Below the pieces are notes generated by a model, which saw only the letters and a list, made by a program, of their open reading frames with translations, was not told the DNA's origin and ran no database searches. Positions 28,420 through 38,560 of a DNA stretch of 64,000 nt are shown piece by piece. The stretch comes from Bacillota bacterium (GTDB lineage Bacteria > Bacillota > Sulfobacillia > JAJZYS01 > JAJYTV01). Numbering within the stretch: the first letter of the stretch is position 1; each line of letters opens with the position of its first letter. The stretch spans positions 108,993 to 172,992 of the forward strand of contig JAJYSJ010000003.1 in assembly GCA_021793645.1 (NCBI GenBank). Direction: 5' to 3'. Made by a program: the position numbers and the translations under genes.

Positions 28420-29623
28420 CTTCCGTCTCCCCCTGCGCGACGCGCTCGATGCGCGAATACGCCTTGCCATCCTGAAACCGCAGCGTTACCTCGTCGCCCG
28501 CGTGCAGTGCACCGACCTTGGAGACGGGCGCACCCTCCTTGAGGACGAGCGCGTAGCCGCGCTGCAGCGGCCCCTGTGGGTCTAGCGCCTGCAGCCTGTA
28601 GAAGAGGTTCGAGAGGGCGGCGCGACGCTGCGTCCCCGCCCCGCGCCCCAAATGCTGCAAGAGCCTTAGTTCCTGTGTGAGGCGATCCCGGCGCGCCTGC
28701 ACGATGTCCATCGGCCTGCGCAAGGGCGGCCGGCCCACCAGCGCCGCGACGTGACGCCTGCGCTCGAAGAGGTCACGGCGGGCGCCGCCCTCCAGCCGGG
28801 TGCGCAGTTCGAGCACTCGTGCGAGGAGTTCAAGATAATTCGGAACGCAGAGCTCTGCGGCCGCACTTGGCGTCGGCGCGCGCTGGTCCGCCGCAAAATC
28901 GACCAGCGTGAAGTCTGTCTCGTGCCCGACGGCAGAGACGACCGGTACAGGACTTGCAGCCACAGCCCGCACAAGGGATTCCTCGTTGAAGGCCGAGAGA
29001 TCCTCCTGCCCGCCGCCCCCTCGCCCCACAATCACAACGTCGACGCCTGGGGCGCGCGCGATGCGCTGAAGCTGGCGCACGATCTCGTCCGCAGCACCCT
29101 GCCCCTGCACCCGCGCCGGCGCGATCACAAGGTCGATCGCCGGATGTCGGCGCCGCGCGATCTGGATGATGTCTCTGAGCGCAGCGCCCGATGCGGAGGT
29201 CACAATGCCGACGCGGCGAGGAACCAGGGGCAGCGGGCGCTTTCGCTCTGGCCGGAACAGTCCCTCCGCCTCCAGGCGGCTCTTCAACTCCTGCAGCTTG
29301 AGGAGTTGGGCTCCAAGCCCGAGCTGCTCCATCTCCTCCGCGTACACCTGCACCTGTCCCGCCGGTTCGTAGAACGCCACCTGTCCTGTGACGAGGATCA
29401 TGTCGCCGTCCTTCGGTTCGAATCCGACCTGGCGGAACCGGGAGCGGAACATCACACCCCGCAGCTGGGCACGCTCGTCCTTGATCGAAAAGTAAAAATG
29501 CCCCGAGGGGTGCGCCTTGCAGTTCGCAAGCTCCCCGCGGACACAAACGAGGCGGAGCCGCGGCTCCGCCTCCATGAGGCCTGTCAGGAGACGGGCGACT
29601 TCAAAGACGCCGAGGATCTCCAC
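28409..29623 (-). CDS. xseA: Exodeoxyribonuclease VII large subunit
   Basis: [75 protein letters not shown]. Confidence 0.95.
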   Translation of the reverse strand: MEILGVFEVARLLTGLMEAEPRLRLVCVRGELANCKAHPSGHFYFSIKDERAQLRGVMFRSRFRQVGFEPKDGDMILVTGQVAFYEPAGQVQVYAEEMEQLGLGAQLLKLQELKSRLEAEGLFRPERKRPLPLVPRRVGIVTSASGAALRDIIQIARRRHPAIDLVIAPARVQGQGAADEIVRQLQRIARAPGVDVVIVGRGGGGQEDLSAFNEESLVRAVAASPVPVVSAVGHETDFTLVDFAADQRAPTPSAAAELCVPNYLELLARVLELRTRLEGGARRDLFERRRHVAALVGRPPLRRPMDIVQARRDRLTQELRLLQHLGRGAGTQRRAALSNLFYRLQALDPQGPLQRGYALVLKEGAPVSKVGALHAGDEVTLRFQDGKAYSRIERVAQGETEDVV

Positions 29624-30459
29624 TTCATCGCCTCCAGGCAGTTGCGTAGCAGCAGCGCGATCGTCATCGGGCCAACGCCGCCGGGAACCGGAGTGATGAA
29701 ACCGGCTACCGGCTCCACCTCGCTGAAGCGGACATCGCCCTTCAGCTTGCCGTCCTCGCCGCGGTTCGTCCCAACGTCGATCACTGCGGCTCCTGGCTTG
29801 ACATGCTCCGATCCGATGAGTCCAGCGCGGCCGGCGGCGACGACCAGGATATCCGCCCGCCGCGTGACATCCGGAAGGTTGCGGGTGTGCGAGTGCGCGA
29901 TCGTAACGGTCGCGCCGGCGCCCAGAAGAAGATGTGCCATCGGCTTTCCGACAATCGCGCTGCGGCCGACGACGACTGCCTCTTTGCCATCGGGCTCCAC
30001 CCCCGCTGAGCGCAAGAGTTCCATCACGCCCTGCGGCGTGCAGGGGCGCAGGCCCTGCACGCCGAGCAGCAGGCGGCCAGCCTGCACAGGGGTGAGCCCG
30101 TCGACGTCCTTCTCGGGATCGATCGCCCGCACCACGGCCTGCGGATCGATCTGGGGCGGCAGCGGCAGCTGCACGAGATAGCCGTCGATCTCCTCGGCGC
30201 GGTTCAACTGATCGAGGAGCTGCAACAGCGCCTGTTGCGTCGTATCGGCGGGCAGGCGGTGTACCTCCGAGTGGAACCCGACCTCCTTTGCAGCGCGCTC
30301 CTTGTTGCGCACATAGACGGCGGAGGCGGGGTCGTCCCCTACGAGCACGACGGCGAGGCCAGGAGGCCTGCCGTAGCGCGCGCGAACGCGCTTCGTTTCC
30401 TCAGCGATGCCTTCGCGGAAGCCGCGAGCGACTTCCTTACCGTCAATGATCTTCGCCAT
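29584..30459 (-). CDS. folD: Methylenetetrahydrofolate dehydrogenase/cyclohydrolase
   Basis: [70 protein letters not shown]. Confidence 0.96.
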   Translation of the reverse strand: MAKIIDGKEVARGFREGIAEETKRVRARYGRPPGLAVVLVGDDPASAVYVRNKERAAKEVGFHSEVHRLPADTTQQALLQLLDQLNRAEEIDGYLVQLPLPPQIDPQAVVRAIDPEKDVDGLTPVQAGRLLLGVQGLRPCTPQGVMELLRSAGVEPDGKEAVVVGRSAIVGKPMAHLLLGAGATVTIAHSHTRNLPDVTRRADILVVAAGRAGLIGSEHVKPGAAVIDVGTNRGEDGKLKGDVRFSEVEPVAGFITPVPGGVGPMTIALLLRNCLEAMKWRSSASLKSPVS

Positions 30460-30904
30460 GGTCCTTCTCCACTTCTTCCTGCTGGTCTTGATCCCGATCG
30501 CGCAAGGGCCGGCCGATCTCCTCGGCAATGCGCGCCAGAACCCCATTGATGAAGCGCGGCGCGTCCTCCGTAGAGTACGTGCTGGCGAGTTCCACTGCCT
30601 CGCTGACGACCGCCGTCGGCGGAATCTCCGGCTGATGCAGGAGCTCATAGGTTGCGAGGCGCAGGAGACTACGGTCCACAGCGGCCAACCGGGGCAGGCT
30701 CCAGCCTCGGATGAAGCGGGCGATCAGCCCGTCGATCTGCTCACGATCGGCCTGCACGCCCGCGCAAAGCGTGCGGGCGTACTCGGCGAAGCCGTCGGGT
30801 TCGCCCTCCAGCGCCTGGCGCAGCGCCGTCTCCGGGTCCTGGCGGCCAATGTCCATGGCGAAGAGGGCGCGCAGCGCCAGGACTCGAGACTGACGGCGCG
30901 CCAT
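30443..30904 (-). CDS. nusB: Transcription antitermination factor NusB
   Basis: [15 protein letters not shown]...[54 protein letters not shown]. Confidence 0.94.
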   Translation of the reverse strand: MARRQSRVLALRALFAMDIGRQDPETALRQALEGEPDGFAEYARTLCAGVQADREQIDGLIARFIRGWSLPRLAAVDRSLLRLATYELLHQPEIPPTAVVSEAVELASTYSTEDAPRFINGVLARIAEEIGRPLRDRDQDQQEEVEKDHGEDH

Positions 30905-31128
30905 CAGTCGCGGTCGCGCGGGAAGAAGCGCTCCAAGAAGCCGCCCCAGTCCGCGCTTTCAAAGTCGTAGCGCGTGCCGATATACCAGCCGACGGTTCCG
31001 GCGATCAGCACGAAGAGTGCGGGGAAGAAACCAATCTCCACGGCGAGCAGTGCCCAAAGGACCCCGCCGCCCATTCCAACCAGGGCGCCCGGGCGTTCCT
31101 GCCAAAGGTGCTGCCAAAACTCCTTCAT
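30904..31128 (-). CDS. Small membrane protein, DUF2273-like
   Basis: 74 aa, two TM segments, between amaP and nusB. Confidence 0.7.
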   Translation of the reverse strand: MKEFWQHLWQERPGALVGMGGGVLWALLAVEIGFFPALFVLIAGTVGWYIGTRYDFESADWGGFLERFFPRDRD

Positions 31129-31677
31129 CTATTCCACCCGCCCGCGTCGGGATTCCGGGCTGATGTGGTCGATCTCGACGCGTACGCGCACAACGGGAAT
31201 CCCGACGACGCGCTGCACCTGCGTCTGGATCGCGTCCTGGATCGTCGCCGCGAGATCTGCGATCGGCGACTCCGGGCCGACCGTCGCGCGCACTCGCACC
31301 GACAGCCCCTCATCCCAATTCTCGATCAGCGCCTTCGCATCTCGGACACCGGCCACATTGCGCACGAGGCGCTGCACCATCCCCTCGATCGCGTGCACAG
31401 AGACGCGCACATCACCCATCGAGAGGGAGTGAACGATCGCGCGCCGGCGCGGCGAGCCCGCAATGCCGACACCAGTGAGTCGCACACTGACGACGAGCAG
31501 CACCAGTCCGACGAAGGCGATTCCCACCCTACCGCCTAGCGTGAACGCGCTTGTCCGAAGAAACTCCAGCGGCACGCGCCACCCCGCCGCGATCATGATG
31601 AGCGCGATGGAGGCGAGCCCCAGGCTGATCGTATAGAGGGCAAGGATGACCCGGTCAAAGTAGCCGACGATCTTCAC
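31129..31677 (-). CDS. amaP: Alkaline shock response membrane anchor protein AmaP
   Basis: Two N-terminal TMs then Asp23-like soluble domain; adjacent to asp23 and DUF2273. Confidence 0.8.
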   Translation of the reverse strand: MKIVGYFDRVILALYTISLGLASIALIMIAAGWRVPLEFLRTSAFTLGGRVGIAFVGLVLLVVSVRLTGVGIAGSPRRRAIVHSLSMGDVRVSVHAIEGMVQRLVRNVAGVRDAKALIENWDEGLSVRVRATVGPESPIADLAATIQDAIQTQVQRVVGIPVVRVRVEIDHISPESRRGRVE

Positions 31678-32075
31678 TTAACGCGCAGCCCCTCTTGGTC
31701 CTTCTCCATATCGGCGAAGGCGACGCCTTGAATGTGCACGTTCACCTCGACGACCTTCAACCCTGTCATGGATTCCACCGCACTCTTCACCCGATCCTGC
31801 ACATGCTGGGCCACCTCGGGAATGCGCGCACCGTAGTCGACCAGCACGTAGAGATCGATTGCGGCTTCGCGCTCGCCCACTTCCACCTTCACACCACGCT
31901 GAAGATGTTTCAGGCCGAGCCGCTCGGTGATGCCACCGACGATTCCGCCGGCCATACCCGCAATCCCCTCCACCTCTGTGGCGGCAATTCCTGCGATGAC
32001 CGAGACAACTTCATCGGCGATCCGAACGGCGCCGGTGTCGTCGGTTGCGATCGAGAGCACTTCGTGCTCCTCCAA
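31674..32075 (-). CDS. Asp23/Gls24 family protein
   Basis: IADEVVSVIAGIAATEVEGIAGMAGGIVGGITERLG...YVLVDYGARIPEVAQHVQDRVKSAVESMTGLKVVEVNVHIQGVAF. Confidence 0.93.
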   Translation of the reverse strand: MEEHEVLSIATDDTGAVRIADEVVSVIAGIAATEVEGIAGMAGGIVGGITERLGLKHLQRGVKVEVGEREAAIDLYVLVDYGARIPEVAQHVQDRVKSAVESMTGLKVVEVNVHIQGVAFADMEKDQEGLRVK

Positions 32076-32095
32076 AGCGGCCCACCTCCTTCCGC

Positions 32096-32101
32096 ATTAT
32101 A
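32096..32101 (-). promoter_or_regulatory. -10 element upstream of asp23
   Basis: Minus strand TATAAT just upstream of AAGGAGG and the asp23 start; -35 weak. Confidence 0.35.
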
Positions 32102-32176
32102 ATACCTGCGACTTGGTCCGATTCCAAAGAACTTGAAGCGTAGCCAGCCTTCCCACTGTCCACGCCCGCAAGACAA

Positions 32177-32201
32177 GGGGCCCCGCCGCAGGCGGGGCCC
32201 C
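32177..32201 (-). terminator. Hairpin downstream of accC
   Basis: Perfect 11-bp inverted repeat GGGGCCCCGCC-gca-GGCGGGGCCCC followed on the minus strand by TTGTCTT. Confidence 0.7.
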
Positions 32202-32212
32202 GCAGGCGGCGC

Positions 32213-33574
32213 CTAAGATCCCGTAAAGGCACCCTCAGCTAGCCTGCGTTCAAGGAAGTTGATGTCGATGTTGCCCGCGACGAAGTCGGGGTCCTCCATC
32301 AGCTGCATGTGCAGAGGGATGGTCGTCTGCACGCCCTCCACGCGGAATTCGCGAAGCGCACGCCGCATGCGGGCGATCGCCTCCGGGCGGTCCCGGCCCC
32401 AGGTCATCAGCTTCGCCACCATCGAGTCGTAAAAGGGCGATACCTGGTTCCCTTCGCGAACGCCGGAGTCGACGCGGACTCCAAATCCGCCCGGCGGCTC
32501 AAACGCCGTGATCGTGCCCGGCGAAGGCCGGAAGTCCTTCTGCGGATCCTCTGCGTTGATGCGGCACTCGATGGCATGGCCGACAAGCGGCACCCTGTCC
32601 TCGGGGATGCCGAGCGATTCGCCCATTGCGACCCGCAGCTGCTCCTTCACGATGTCCACGCCTGTGACGAGTTCGGTGACACCGTGCTCCACCTGGATGC
32701 GCGTGTTCATCTCCATGAAGTAGAACGCGCCGTCGCGATCCAGCAGGAACTCGACGGTGCCGGCGCTCTCGTAACCTACCGCCTGCGCCGCGCGTGCGGC
32801 AGCGTCCTCCATGCGACGGCGCAGCTCTGGGTCGACCGCGACGGACGGCGCCTCCTCGAGCACCTTCTGCCGGCGGCGCTGGATCGAACTCTCGCGTTCA
32901 CCGAGAGTCGCCACGCGGCCCGCGCTGTCCGCCACCACCTGGATCTCGATGTGACGCGGGTCTACGATGAAGCGCTCGATATAGAGGCTGCCGTCGCCAA
33001 AGCTCGCTTGGGCCTCGCTGGCCGCCCGCTCTAGAGCCGTCGCCAGCTCGCCAGGCTCCTGGACGACCCGGATGCCTCTGCCGCCGCCGCCGGCCGAGGC
33101 CTTCACGATCAAGGGGTAACCGATGCGCTTTGCGACCGCTTCCGCCTCCGAAAGGCTCGTCACGACGCCGTCGCTGCCCGGCACCACCGGTACGTCCGCC
33201 TGTCGCATCGTCTCCTTCGCCTGGGCCTTGACCCCCATGCGCTCGATCGCCGGCGCTCCCGGTCCCACGAACTTAACGCCCCAGAGCTGGCAGACAGAAG
33301 CGAATCCAGCGTTCTCGGCGAGGAAGCCATAGCCCGGATGGACGCCATCGGCGCCTGATTGGGTAACGATGTTCATGATGGCTGGGATATTCAAGTAGCT
33401 CTGCCGGGCCGGTGCCGGTCCGACCAGATAGGCCTCGTCGGCAAGTTCCACGTGCAGAGATCCCTTGTCTGCCTCGGAGTAGATGGCGACGGTCTCCAGG
33501 CCGACCTCTCGGCACGCCCGGATCACTCGCACGGCAATCTCTCCGCGATTCGCTACCAGTACCTTGCGGATCAC
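32213..33574 (-). CDS. accC: Acetyl-CoA carboxylase biotin carboxylase subunit
   Basis: MIRKVLVANRGEIAVRVIRACREVGLETVAIYSEADK; KASAGGGGRGIRVV; FYFMEMNTRIQVEHGVTE. Confidence 0.96.
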   Translation of the reverse strand: MIRKVLVANRGEIAVRVIRACREVGLETVAIYSEADKGSLHVELADEAYLVGPAPARQSYLNIPAIMNIVTQSGADGVHPGYGFLAENAGFASVCQLWGVKFVGPGAPAIERMGVKAQAKETMRQADVPVVPGSDGVVTSLSEAEAVAKRIGYPLIVKASAGGGGRGIRVVQEPGELATALERAASEAQASFGDGSLYIERFIVDPRHIEIQVVADSAGRVATLGERESSIQRRRQKVLEEAPSVAVDPELRRRMEDAAARAAQAVGYESAGTVEFLLDRDGAFYFMEMNTRIQVEHGVTELVTGVDIVKEQLRVAMGESLGIPEDRVPLVGHAIECRINAEDPQKDFRPSPGTITAFEPPGGFGVRVDSGVREGNQVSPFYDSMVAKLMTWGRDRPEAIARMRRALREFRVEGVQTTIPLHMQLMEDPDFVAGNIDINFLERRLAEGAFTGS

Positions 33575-33661
33575 GATCCCCTCCCTCAGGGCAGGCCAAG
33601 TTTCGCGCGCGGCGCGGGAAAGTCCTGCCGCAGCTGCCTGGCGTCACCTTGGAGGAGGTGC

Positions 33662-34165
33662 CTAGTCCTGCGGCACGATGCGGATCGACTGGGGGGGCAG
33701 TCCGGTCACAGCCTCGACGTACGAGGCAATGCCCTCTACCTGCCGCAGTGTCAGCTTCTTTGCTGCGACGAGCACCTGCACGTCGCCCGAGTCGATCAGC
33801 GTGGCGGTGAACCAGCCATGCGCGCCGAGCACCGCATCAGATTCCTGCTCCTCGCGCATCGTCTGCGTCAACTGCGATGCCTCATCCCCGGCGGTCTGCC
33901 GAGCCTGCTCGCTTTGGGCGGACGAGGCGATCTGCTCCAGGTCCGCGATGGAGCGGCTTTGGGTCTGGTCACGGCTGAGTCTCAGGTTGACGATCACCGC
34001 AGTGTCCTTGGCCTGCGGCAGTCCGCTCTTGGCCACCACCTGCACCGCCCCGCTCGGCGGCAATTCCTTGGCCGGATGGCTGCGCCAGGCGAGGTATCCG
34101 GCGGTCGCTGCAATCAGCGCGAGCAGCGTCACGACGCGTACCAGGCGATCCCGGTCGATCGTCAC
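33662..34165 (-). CDS. spoIIIAH: Stage III sporulation protein AH
   Basis: Single N-terminal TM; LSRDQTQSRSIADLEQIASS..., KKLTLRQVEGIASYVEAVTGLPPQSIRI; last of the spoIIIA cluster. Confidence 0.9.
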   Translation of the reverse strand: MTIDRDRLVRVVTLLALIAATAGYLAWRSHPAKELPPSGAVQVVAKSGLPQAKDTAVIVNLRLSRDQTQSRSIADLEQIASSAQSEQARQTAGDEASQLTQTMREEQESDAVLGAHGWFTATLIDSGDVQVLVAAKKLTLRQVEGIASYVEAVTGLPPQSIRIVPQD

Positions 34166-34755
34166 TGCCCGCCACCGCCTGGCAGGACTTCGATCGTGTA
34201 GGCCGGCAGCCCAAGCAGCGCCTCGGCCGCCTGGGTCAGTTCTTGCCGCACCATCGGATTGTTCGCACCCGTAGCGACGATCAATACGCCAACGACCCTC
34301 GGGGCTACCTCCTGTGTCAGCACGGGCGTCTGTCCGCTCCCGGCCGTCGCCAGTTGTGTCTCATTCGTCGTGTCGGACGTCGTGGCGGACGATGTGCCCG
34401 TGCCAGTGTCGGTCTTGCGCGTTGTCTGGTTGAAGGCATAGAGGTAGCTCGGCCCGCCGCGCAAATCGAGCGAAACGGTGACGTGCCCCGCCCCCTGGAT
34501 CCCTGATAGGGCGGTCGAGAGTTGCGACGAGAGAGCCCTCTGGTAGGCGAGGAGGTCCTGCCCTGCGCTTGCGCCGGCCGAGGGCGACGCGGCCTGCGAC
34601 GCAGTCACCGGCAGGACAGCCGCGGTCCCTCCACCTCCCCCGGAACTGCCACCGAACAGGGTACCCGAAAGCAGGAGGAGAACAGCGGCAGCCACTCCGA
34701 CGATCAGCCATGTCTTAAACTTCCTCAGATCGAGACCGTTCAGGGCGCCCTTCAC
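34162..34755 (-). CDS. spoIIIAG: Stage III sporulation protein AG
   Basis: VKGALNGLDLRKFKTWLIVGVAAAVLLLLSGTLFG...LSTALSGIQGAGHVTVSLDLRG...APRVVGVLIVATGANNPMVRQELTQAAEALLGLPAYTIEVLPGG. Confidence 0.9.
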   Translation of the reverse strand: MKGALNGLDLRKFKTWLIVGVAAAVLLLLSGTLFGGSSGGGGGTAAVLPVTASQAASPSAGASAGQDLLAYQRALSSQLSTALSGIQGAGHVTVSLDLRGGPSYLYAFNQTTRKTDTGTGTSSATTSDTTNETQLATAGSGQTPVLTQEVAPRVVGVLIVATGANNPMVRQELTQAAEALLGLPAYTIEVLPGGGGQ

Positions 34756-35267
34756 GGTCCGACACCTCCTTCGGTCCAACTTACGCGGACAGAGCCTTGT
34801 GAAATGCCCAAGGCTGTCGCAGCCGCCTTGCGCACCGCTTGCAAGGTCGCGGGGCCGCCCGACGCGACAACGACCTGCACGTTCGCGGACTCGGGTGCTT
34901 CCGAGGCACTGAGCGTCACCTGCACCTGCGCCTTTTGAACCCCCTGAACTCCCAGCACAGCCGCCATGGCCGCACGCGAGAGCGCTTCCTGGTAAGAGGC
35001 CTGGGCGGCCTTCTGCTCCCGCTGCTGCAGGAAGACCCCTTGCTGCAGCAGTCCTTGCACATCGCCATCCGTCCAGAACGGCTTCGCCAGCGTCGGCAGG
35101 CGCGACCCGAGCAGGGTGACGATGGGGTGGAGGATTGCGACCATCAACAGGAGGCCAATCGCCAGCCGGGTGTAGCGCTTCATCGCGCTCGCGGGCTGCA
35201 GTGCCTCGAAGAGCCAGCCGAACAGCGCAACGACCAAGATCCCGCGCAGCCAAGAGAGCCAGTCCAT
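34752..35267 (-). CDS. spoIIIAF: Stage III sporulation protein AF
   Basis: MDWLSWLRGILVVALFGWLFEALQPASAMKRYTRLAIGLLLMVAILHPIV; position in spoIIIA. Confidence 0.9.
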   Translation of the reverse strand: MDWLSWLRGILVVALFGWLFEALQPASAMKRYTRLAIGLLLMVAILHPIVTLLGSRLPTLAKPFWTDGDVQGLLQQGVFLQQREQKAAQASYQEALSRAAMAAVLGVQGVQKAQVQVTLSASEAPESANVQVVVASGGPATLQAVRKAAATALGISQGSVRVSWTEGGVGP

Positions 35268-36451
35268 CAGCCCCAGACTCCCTTGCCGGCTGAGAAGACG
35301 ATGGTCATCGAGAGGAAGAACATGATCCCCACCGCCCCAAGCGCCACCGCTAGGTGCACAAGGCTGGTGGCGAACTGCGAGAGTGCATCCGTCACGAGCT
35401 TCGCGCCGATCGGCGCGAGGACGGCGGCCGCGATGCGAAAGACGAGGATCAGGACGAGGAGTTTGAGCAGCGGGACGACCACGACGAAGGCGATGCCCAG
35501 GAGACCTGCGATGCCGACGGCATCCTTCAGCAGATAGGTCGAGCCGAAGACCATTTCCGTCGCGTCCGAGAAGAGCTTGCCGACGACCGGGATGAAGGTG
35601 TTTGCGAGGAACTTTCCGCTGCGCAGCGCCACGCCGTCCATCACTGGACCAGCATTGCCGTAGATGGCGATCAGTCCGAGGAAGAGGGTGAGACCGGCAC
35701 CGGTTGCCCAGAGGCCGATCTGGCGGAGCAGCACGGCGATGCCCGAGAGCTTGAAGCCTGTGACATTACCGATCACGTCGAGCACGACGCCCGCGATCAG
35801 GGCCGGCACGACGAGGCCTTGTACGAGGATCGCGACGAGGTTGATCGCGATGAGCATCAGGGGATGGTAGATGCCCGCCGTCGTGAACGCGCCGACCCCG
35901 GCGAGCAGCAGGGTGACCAGCGGCAGAAGGGACTGCATCAGCCCCACGAGGAGGGAGATTGCGGAGCGGACGGAGGCGACGGCGCCGAAGAACGTGGACA
36001 GCGCCAGAACGGAGAGGGCAACATAGACGGCCGCCGTTCCGAACCTGCTGACATCCTGGCGGTCGAAGCTCTCCGCCAGCAGTTCGAGGAGCGCGGCGAT
36101 CACGCCGAGTGCCAGAAGCTGCCCAAGCAGCCTGCTCTCCTGGGAGAGGTCGGAGGATACGACCTGCCAGAGGCTGCCGATGACGCCTCCTGCGGAGAGC
36201 GGTCATGTACCATGCAGAACGCCGTCGATGATCGACTGCAGCGATAGGGGCGGCAACTTCCCCCCGGTCGACTGGTTGACCTGGCCGAGGAAACTGTTGA
36301 GGGGCGACTGCTGCACCGTCTGCCAGGCGGGGCTCAGCTGCGGCGTGAGCGGCGCGGGCGCAGTGCTGGAGCCGGGGCCTGCTGCTCGGGCCAGTGCGGG
36401 AGTCAGGAACAGCGCGACCAGCAGCGGCGCCAGCAAAAGAAGCCGCTTCAC
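35267..36451 (-). pseudogene. spoIIIAE: Stage III sporulation protein AE, interrupted by an in-frame TGA at 36203-36205
   Basis: N-terminal signal-peptide part (36203-36451) and multi-TM core (to 35267) are in the same frame: ...SIIDGVLHGT*PLSAGGVIGSLWQVVSSDLSQESRLLGQLLALGVIAALLELLAESF...; total 395 codons, normal for SpoIIIAE. Confidence 0.8.
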
Positions 36452-36816
36452 AGCGCCACCCCCAGTACGAGATGAACCAGCGCGCCGACGATCGGCACAG
36501 CGAGCACCAGGATCAGGACCTTGCCCCCCAGCTCCACCTTCTGCGCCAGTGCACCTTCGCCCGCATCGCGGCTGACCTGCGCGGCGAACTCCGCGAGGTA
36601 GGCGATGCCGATGATCCGCAGCACCACATCGATGTAGAGGACATGCACTTGGCTGAGCAGGGCGAGTTCATCGATCAGCCGGATCGCCTGTGCCAGCTGC
36701 GGCAGGATGAGCAGGAACAGGATGGCCCCTGCCGCGAGCGACAAGAGCACCGCGAACTCGGGGCGCTCGCGGCGCAGGACGTTGATCAGGACCACGCCGG
36801 CGAGCGCGACTCCCAC
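36448..36816 (-). CDS. spoIIIAD: Stage III sporulation protein AD
   Basis: RRERPEFAVLLSLAAGAILFLLILPQL...YIDVVLRIIGIAYLAEFAAQVSRDAGEGALAQKVELGGKVLIL. Confidence 0.92.
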   Translation of the reverse strand: MGVALAGVVLINVLRRERPEFAVLLSLAAGAILFLLILPQLAQAIRLIDELALLSQVHVLYIDVVLRIIGIAYLAEFAAQVSRDAGEGALAQKVELGGKVLILVLAVPIVGALVHLVLGVAL

Positions 36817-36852
36817 GTACGCTACGATGGCCAGTCTGCGCCCCTCCCCCGG

Positions 36853-37047
36853 TCAGAGATTGAACAGCGTCTTCACCGATGCGAAGAGCTGGGTCAAGAG
36901 TCCGACAACCACCATGAAGACGATCGAGACCGCCGCCAGCGTCACCAGGTGGCCGATCTCCTCCTTGCCCGCCTTCGCCAGCACCGTGCTGATCACCGCG
37001 ACGAGCACGCCGACGGCCGCCAGTTTGAAGATCAGATCGATGTTCAG
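36853..37047 (-). CDS. spoIIIAC: Stage III sporulation protein AC
   Basis: LNIDLIFKLAAVGVLVAVISTVLAKAGKEEIGHLVTLAAVSIVFMVVVGLLTQLFASVKTLFNL; apparent CTG start behind GAGGGGGG. Confidence 0.88.
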   Translation of the reverse strand: MNIDLIFKLAAVGVLVAVISTVLAKAGKEEIGHLVTLAAVSIVFMVVVGLLTQLFASVKTLFNL

Positions 37048-37066
37048 ACCGCGTCCCCCCTCTGTC

Positions 37067-37585
37067 TCACAGCAAGAGCAGTGCGATCGCCATGCCCGCC
37101 GTCGCCCCGAGCGTCCGCCACAGGCGCTCGCCGCGGCCTCGTTCGTCCGCAGCGCGCGTTCGCTGCACCCCGAGGCGCGCAAGGGCGTGTTCGAGATGCC
37201 TGGCATGCTCAGCGCGGCCGAACTGGCCCAGTGCGTCGCCAAGTTCGCCGAGAGCGACGATATCTTCCGGTACGAGGCAGCTTTGCGCACGCATGCGCTC
37301 GAGTTCCTCGCGCCAGACGTCCTGGGCCCGCACATGGCCCTCCAGTCGCCGCGCAACCCTCTGCGCGAACGTCCTCGTGGGTGGTCTGAGAGATCGTGCG
37401 ATCTTCGCGAGCGCCCGCGGCAGTTCAAGTGCGCCGTAGGCGACGTCGCTCTGCAGCAATTGCAAGAGCGCCTGCCATTCGTCGAGTTCTTGCACCCGCC
37501 GCCGCAGCCGGTCGGCGAACATACTGCCCAAAGAATAGCCGGCGATGCCGACCACCAGCGCCAGTGCAATGCGCAGCGCGATCAT
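37067..37585 (-). CDS. spoIIIAB: Stage III sporulation protein AB
   Basis: YSLGSMFADRLRRRVQELDEWQALLQLLQSDVAYGALELPRALAKIAR; position in spoIIIA. Confidence 0.88.
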   Translation of the reverse strand: MIALRIALALVVGIAGYSLGSMFADRLRRRVQELDEWQALLQLLQSDVAYGALELPRALAKIARSLRPPTRTFAQRVARRLEGHVRAQDVWREELERMRAQSCLVPEDIVALGELGDALGQFGRAEHARHLEHALARLGVQRTRAADERGRGERLWRTLGATAGMAIALLLL

Positions 37586-38541
37586 CTTGCAGCCCCCCGC
37601 AGCTCCCGGCCGGTCTCGTCCTCGATGCGCAGCACGATTCCCGGGCGCGCGCCCGGCGAGAGCAGTACGAGGCGCCGAAAGACCCGCTCCTCGATCAGCC
37701 GGCGCATGCTCGGGCGCCGACGGATCTCACCGAGGTCCGCCGCGTGCGCCGTCGCCAAGAGCCGAACCCCCGAGCGCGCCGCGTCGAGCGCCGCCAGGGC
37801 ATCCTCCTCGCCACCCAGCTCGTCCGTCACGAGCACCTCCGGGCCGAGCGAGCGAAGCGCCATGCGCAGCCCGAGGACCTTCGGACAGCCGTCCAGCACG
37901 TCCGTGCGCTGACCGACGTCCCGCCCAGGCATTCCCGCACGGCACGCCGCGATCTCCGACCGCTCGTCGATCACCGCGACCTGGTGTGCCCGCAATCCGT
38001 AGAGCGCATCAGAGGCCGCGCGCGCGAGGTCCCGAAGGAGCGTCGTCTTGCCGCTGCCCGGCGTGCCGACGAGCAGCGTTGGCATCAGTTCCCCCCCGTC
38101 GCGCAGCCAGGGAGCGAGTCCTTGCGCCGCTCCCTCGACGCTGCGGGCCACCCGGTAGTTGAGGCCGGAGACGTCCCGCACGGCGAGCCGCCCTCCGCTC
38201 GCCGTCGCCCAGCGGCCAGCAACTCCGACCCGGTGGCCGCCGGGAATGGTCAGGAAGCCTTGACCGATTTCGTCTTCCCAGGCATAGAGCGAATGCTGCG
38301 TCAGGTGCTCGAGACACTCCCTCAGGTCTTCTGGCGTGATGACCGGTCCCTTGGACCACTCCTCACGACCGATCAGGACGACCCGTGCATCCCGCCCCGC
38401 GCGCAGCCGAACTTCCGTTGCCTGTACCCAGATCTGTTCAGGCGCGGAGTCGAGGACAGATGCGAGCCGAGCGGACAGGTACGGGCGCAGTGCCGCCCAG
38501 ACTCCGGCCCCGTGCATGGGCCGCTCCGCGAGCATGGGCAT
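37582..38541 (-). CDS. spoIIIAA: Stage III sporulation protein AA (ATPase)
   Basis: Walker A LLVGTPGSGKTTLLRDLAR; RVGVAGRWAT..LNYRVAR; VIDERSEIAACRAGMPGRDVGQRTDVLDGCPK. Confidence 0.94.
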   Translation of the reverse strand: MPMLAERPMHGAGVWAALRPYLSARLASVLDSAPEQIWVQATEVRLRAGRDARVVLIGREEWSKGPVITPEDLRECLEHLTQHSLYAWEDEIGQGFLTIPGGHRVGVAGRWATASGGRLAVRDVSGLNYRVARSVEGAAQGLAPWLRDGGELMPTLLVGTPGSGKTTLLRDLARAASDALYGLRAHQVAVIDERSEIAACRAGMPGRDVGQRTDVLDGCPKVLGLRMALRSLGPEVLVTDELGGEEDALAALDAARSGVRLLATAHAADLGEIRRRPSMRRLIEERVFRRLVLLSPGARPGIVLRIEDETGRELRGAAR

Positions 38542-38560
38542 GCCACCACCTTCCGGACCT

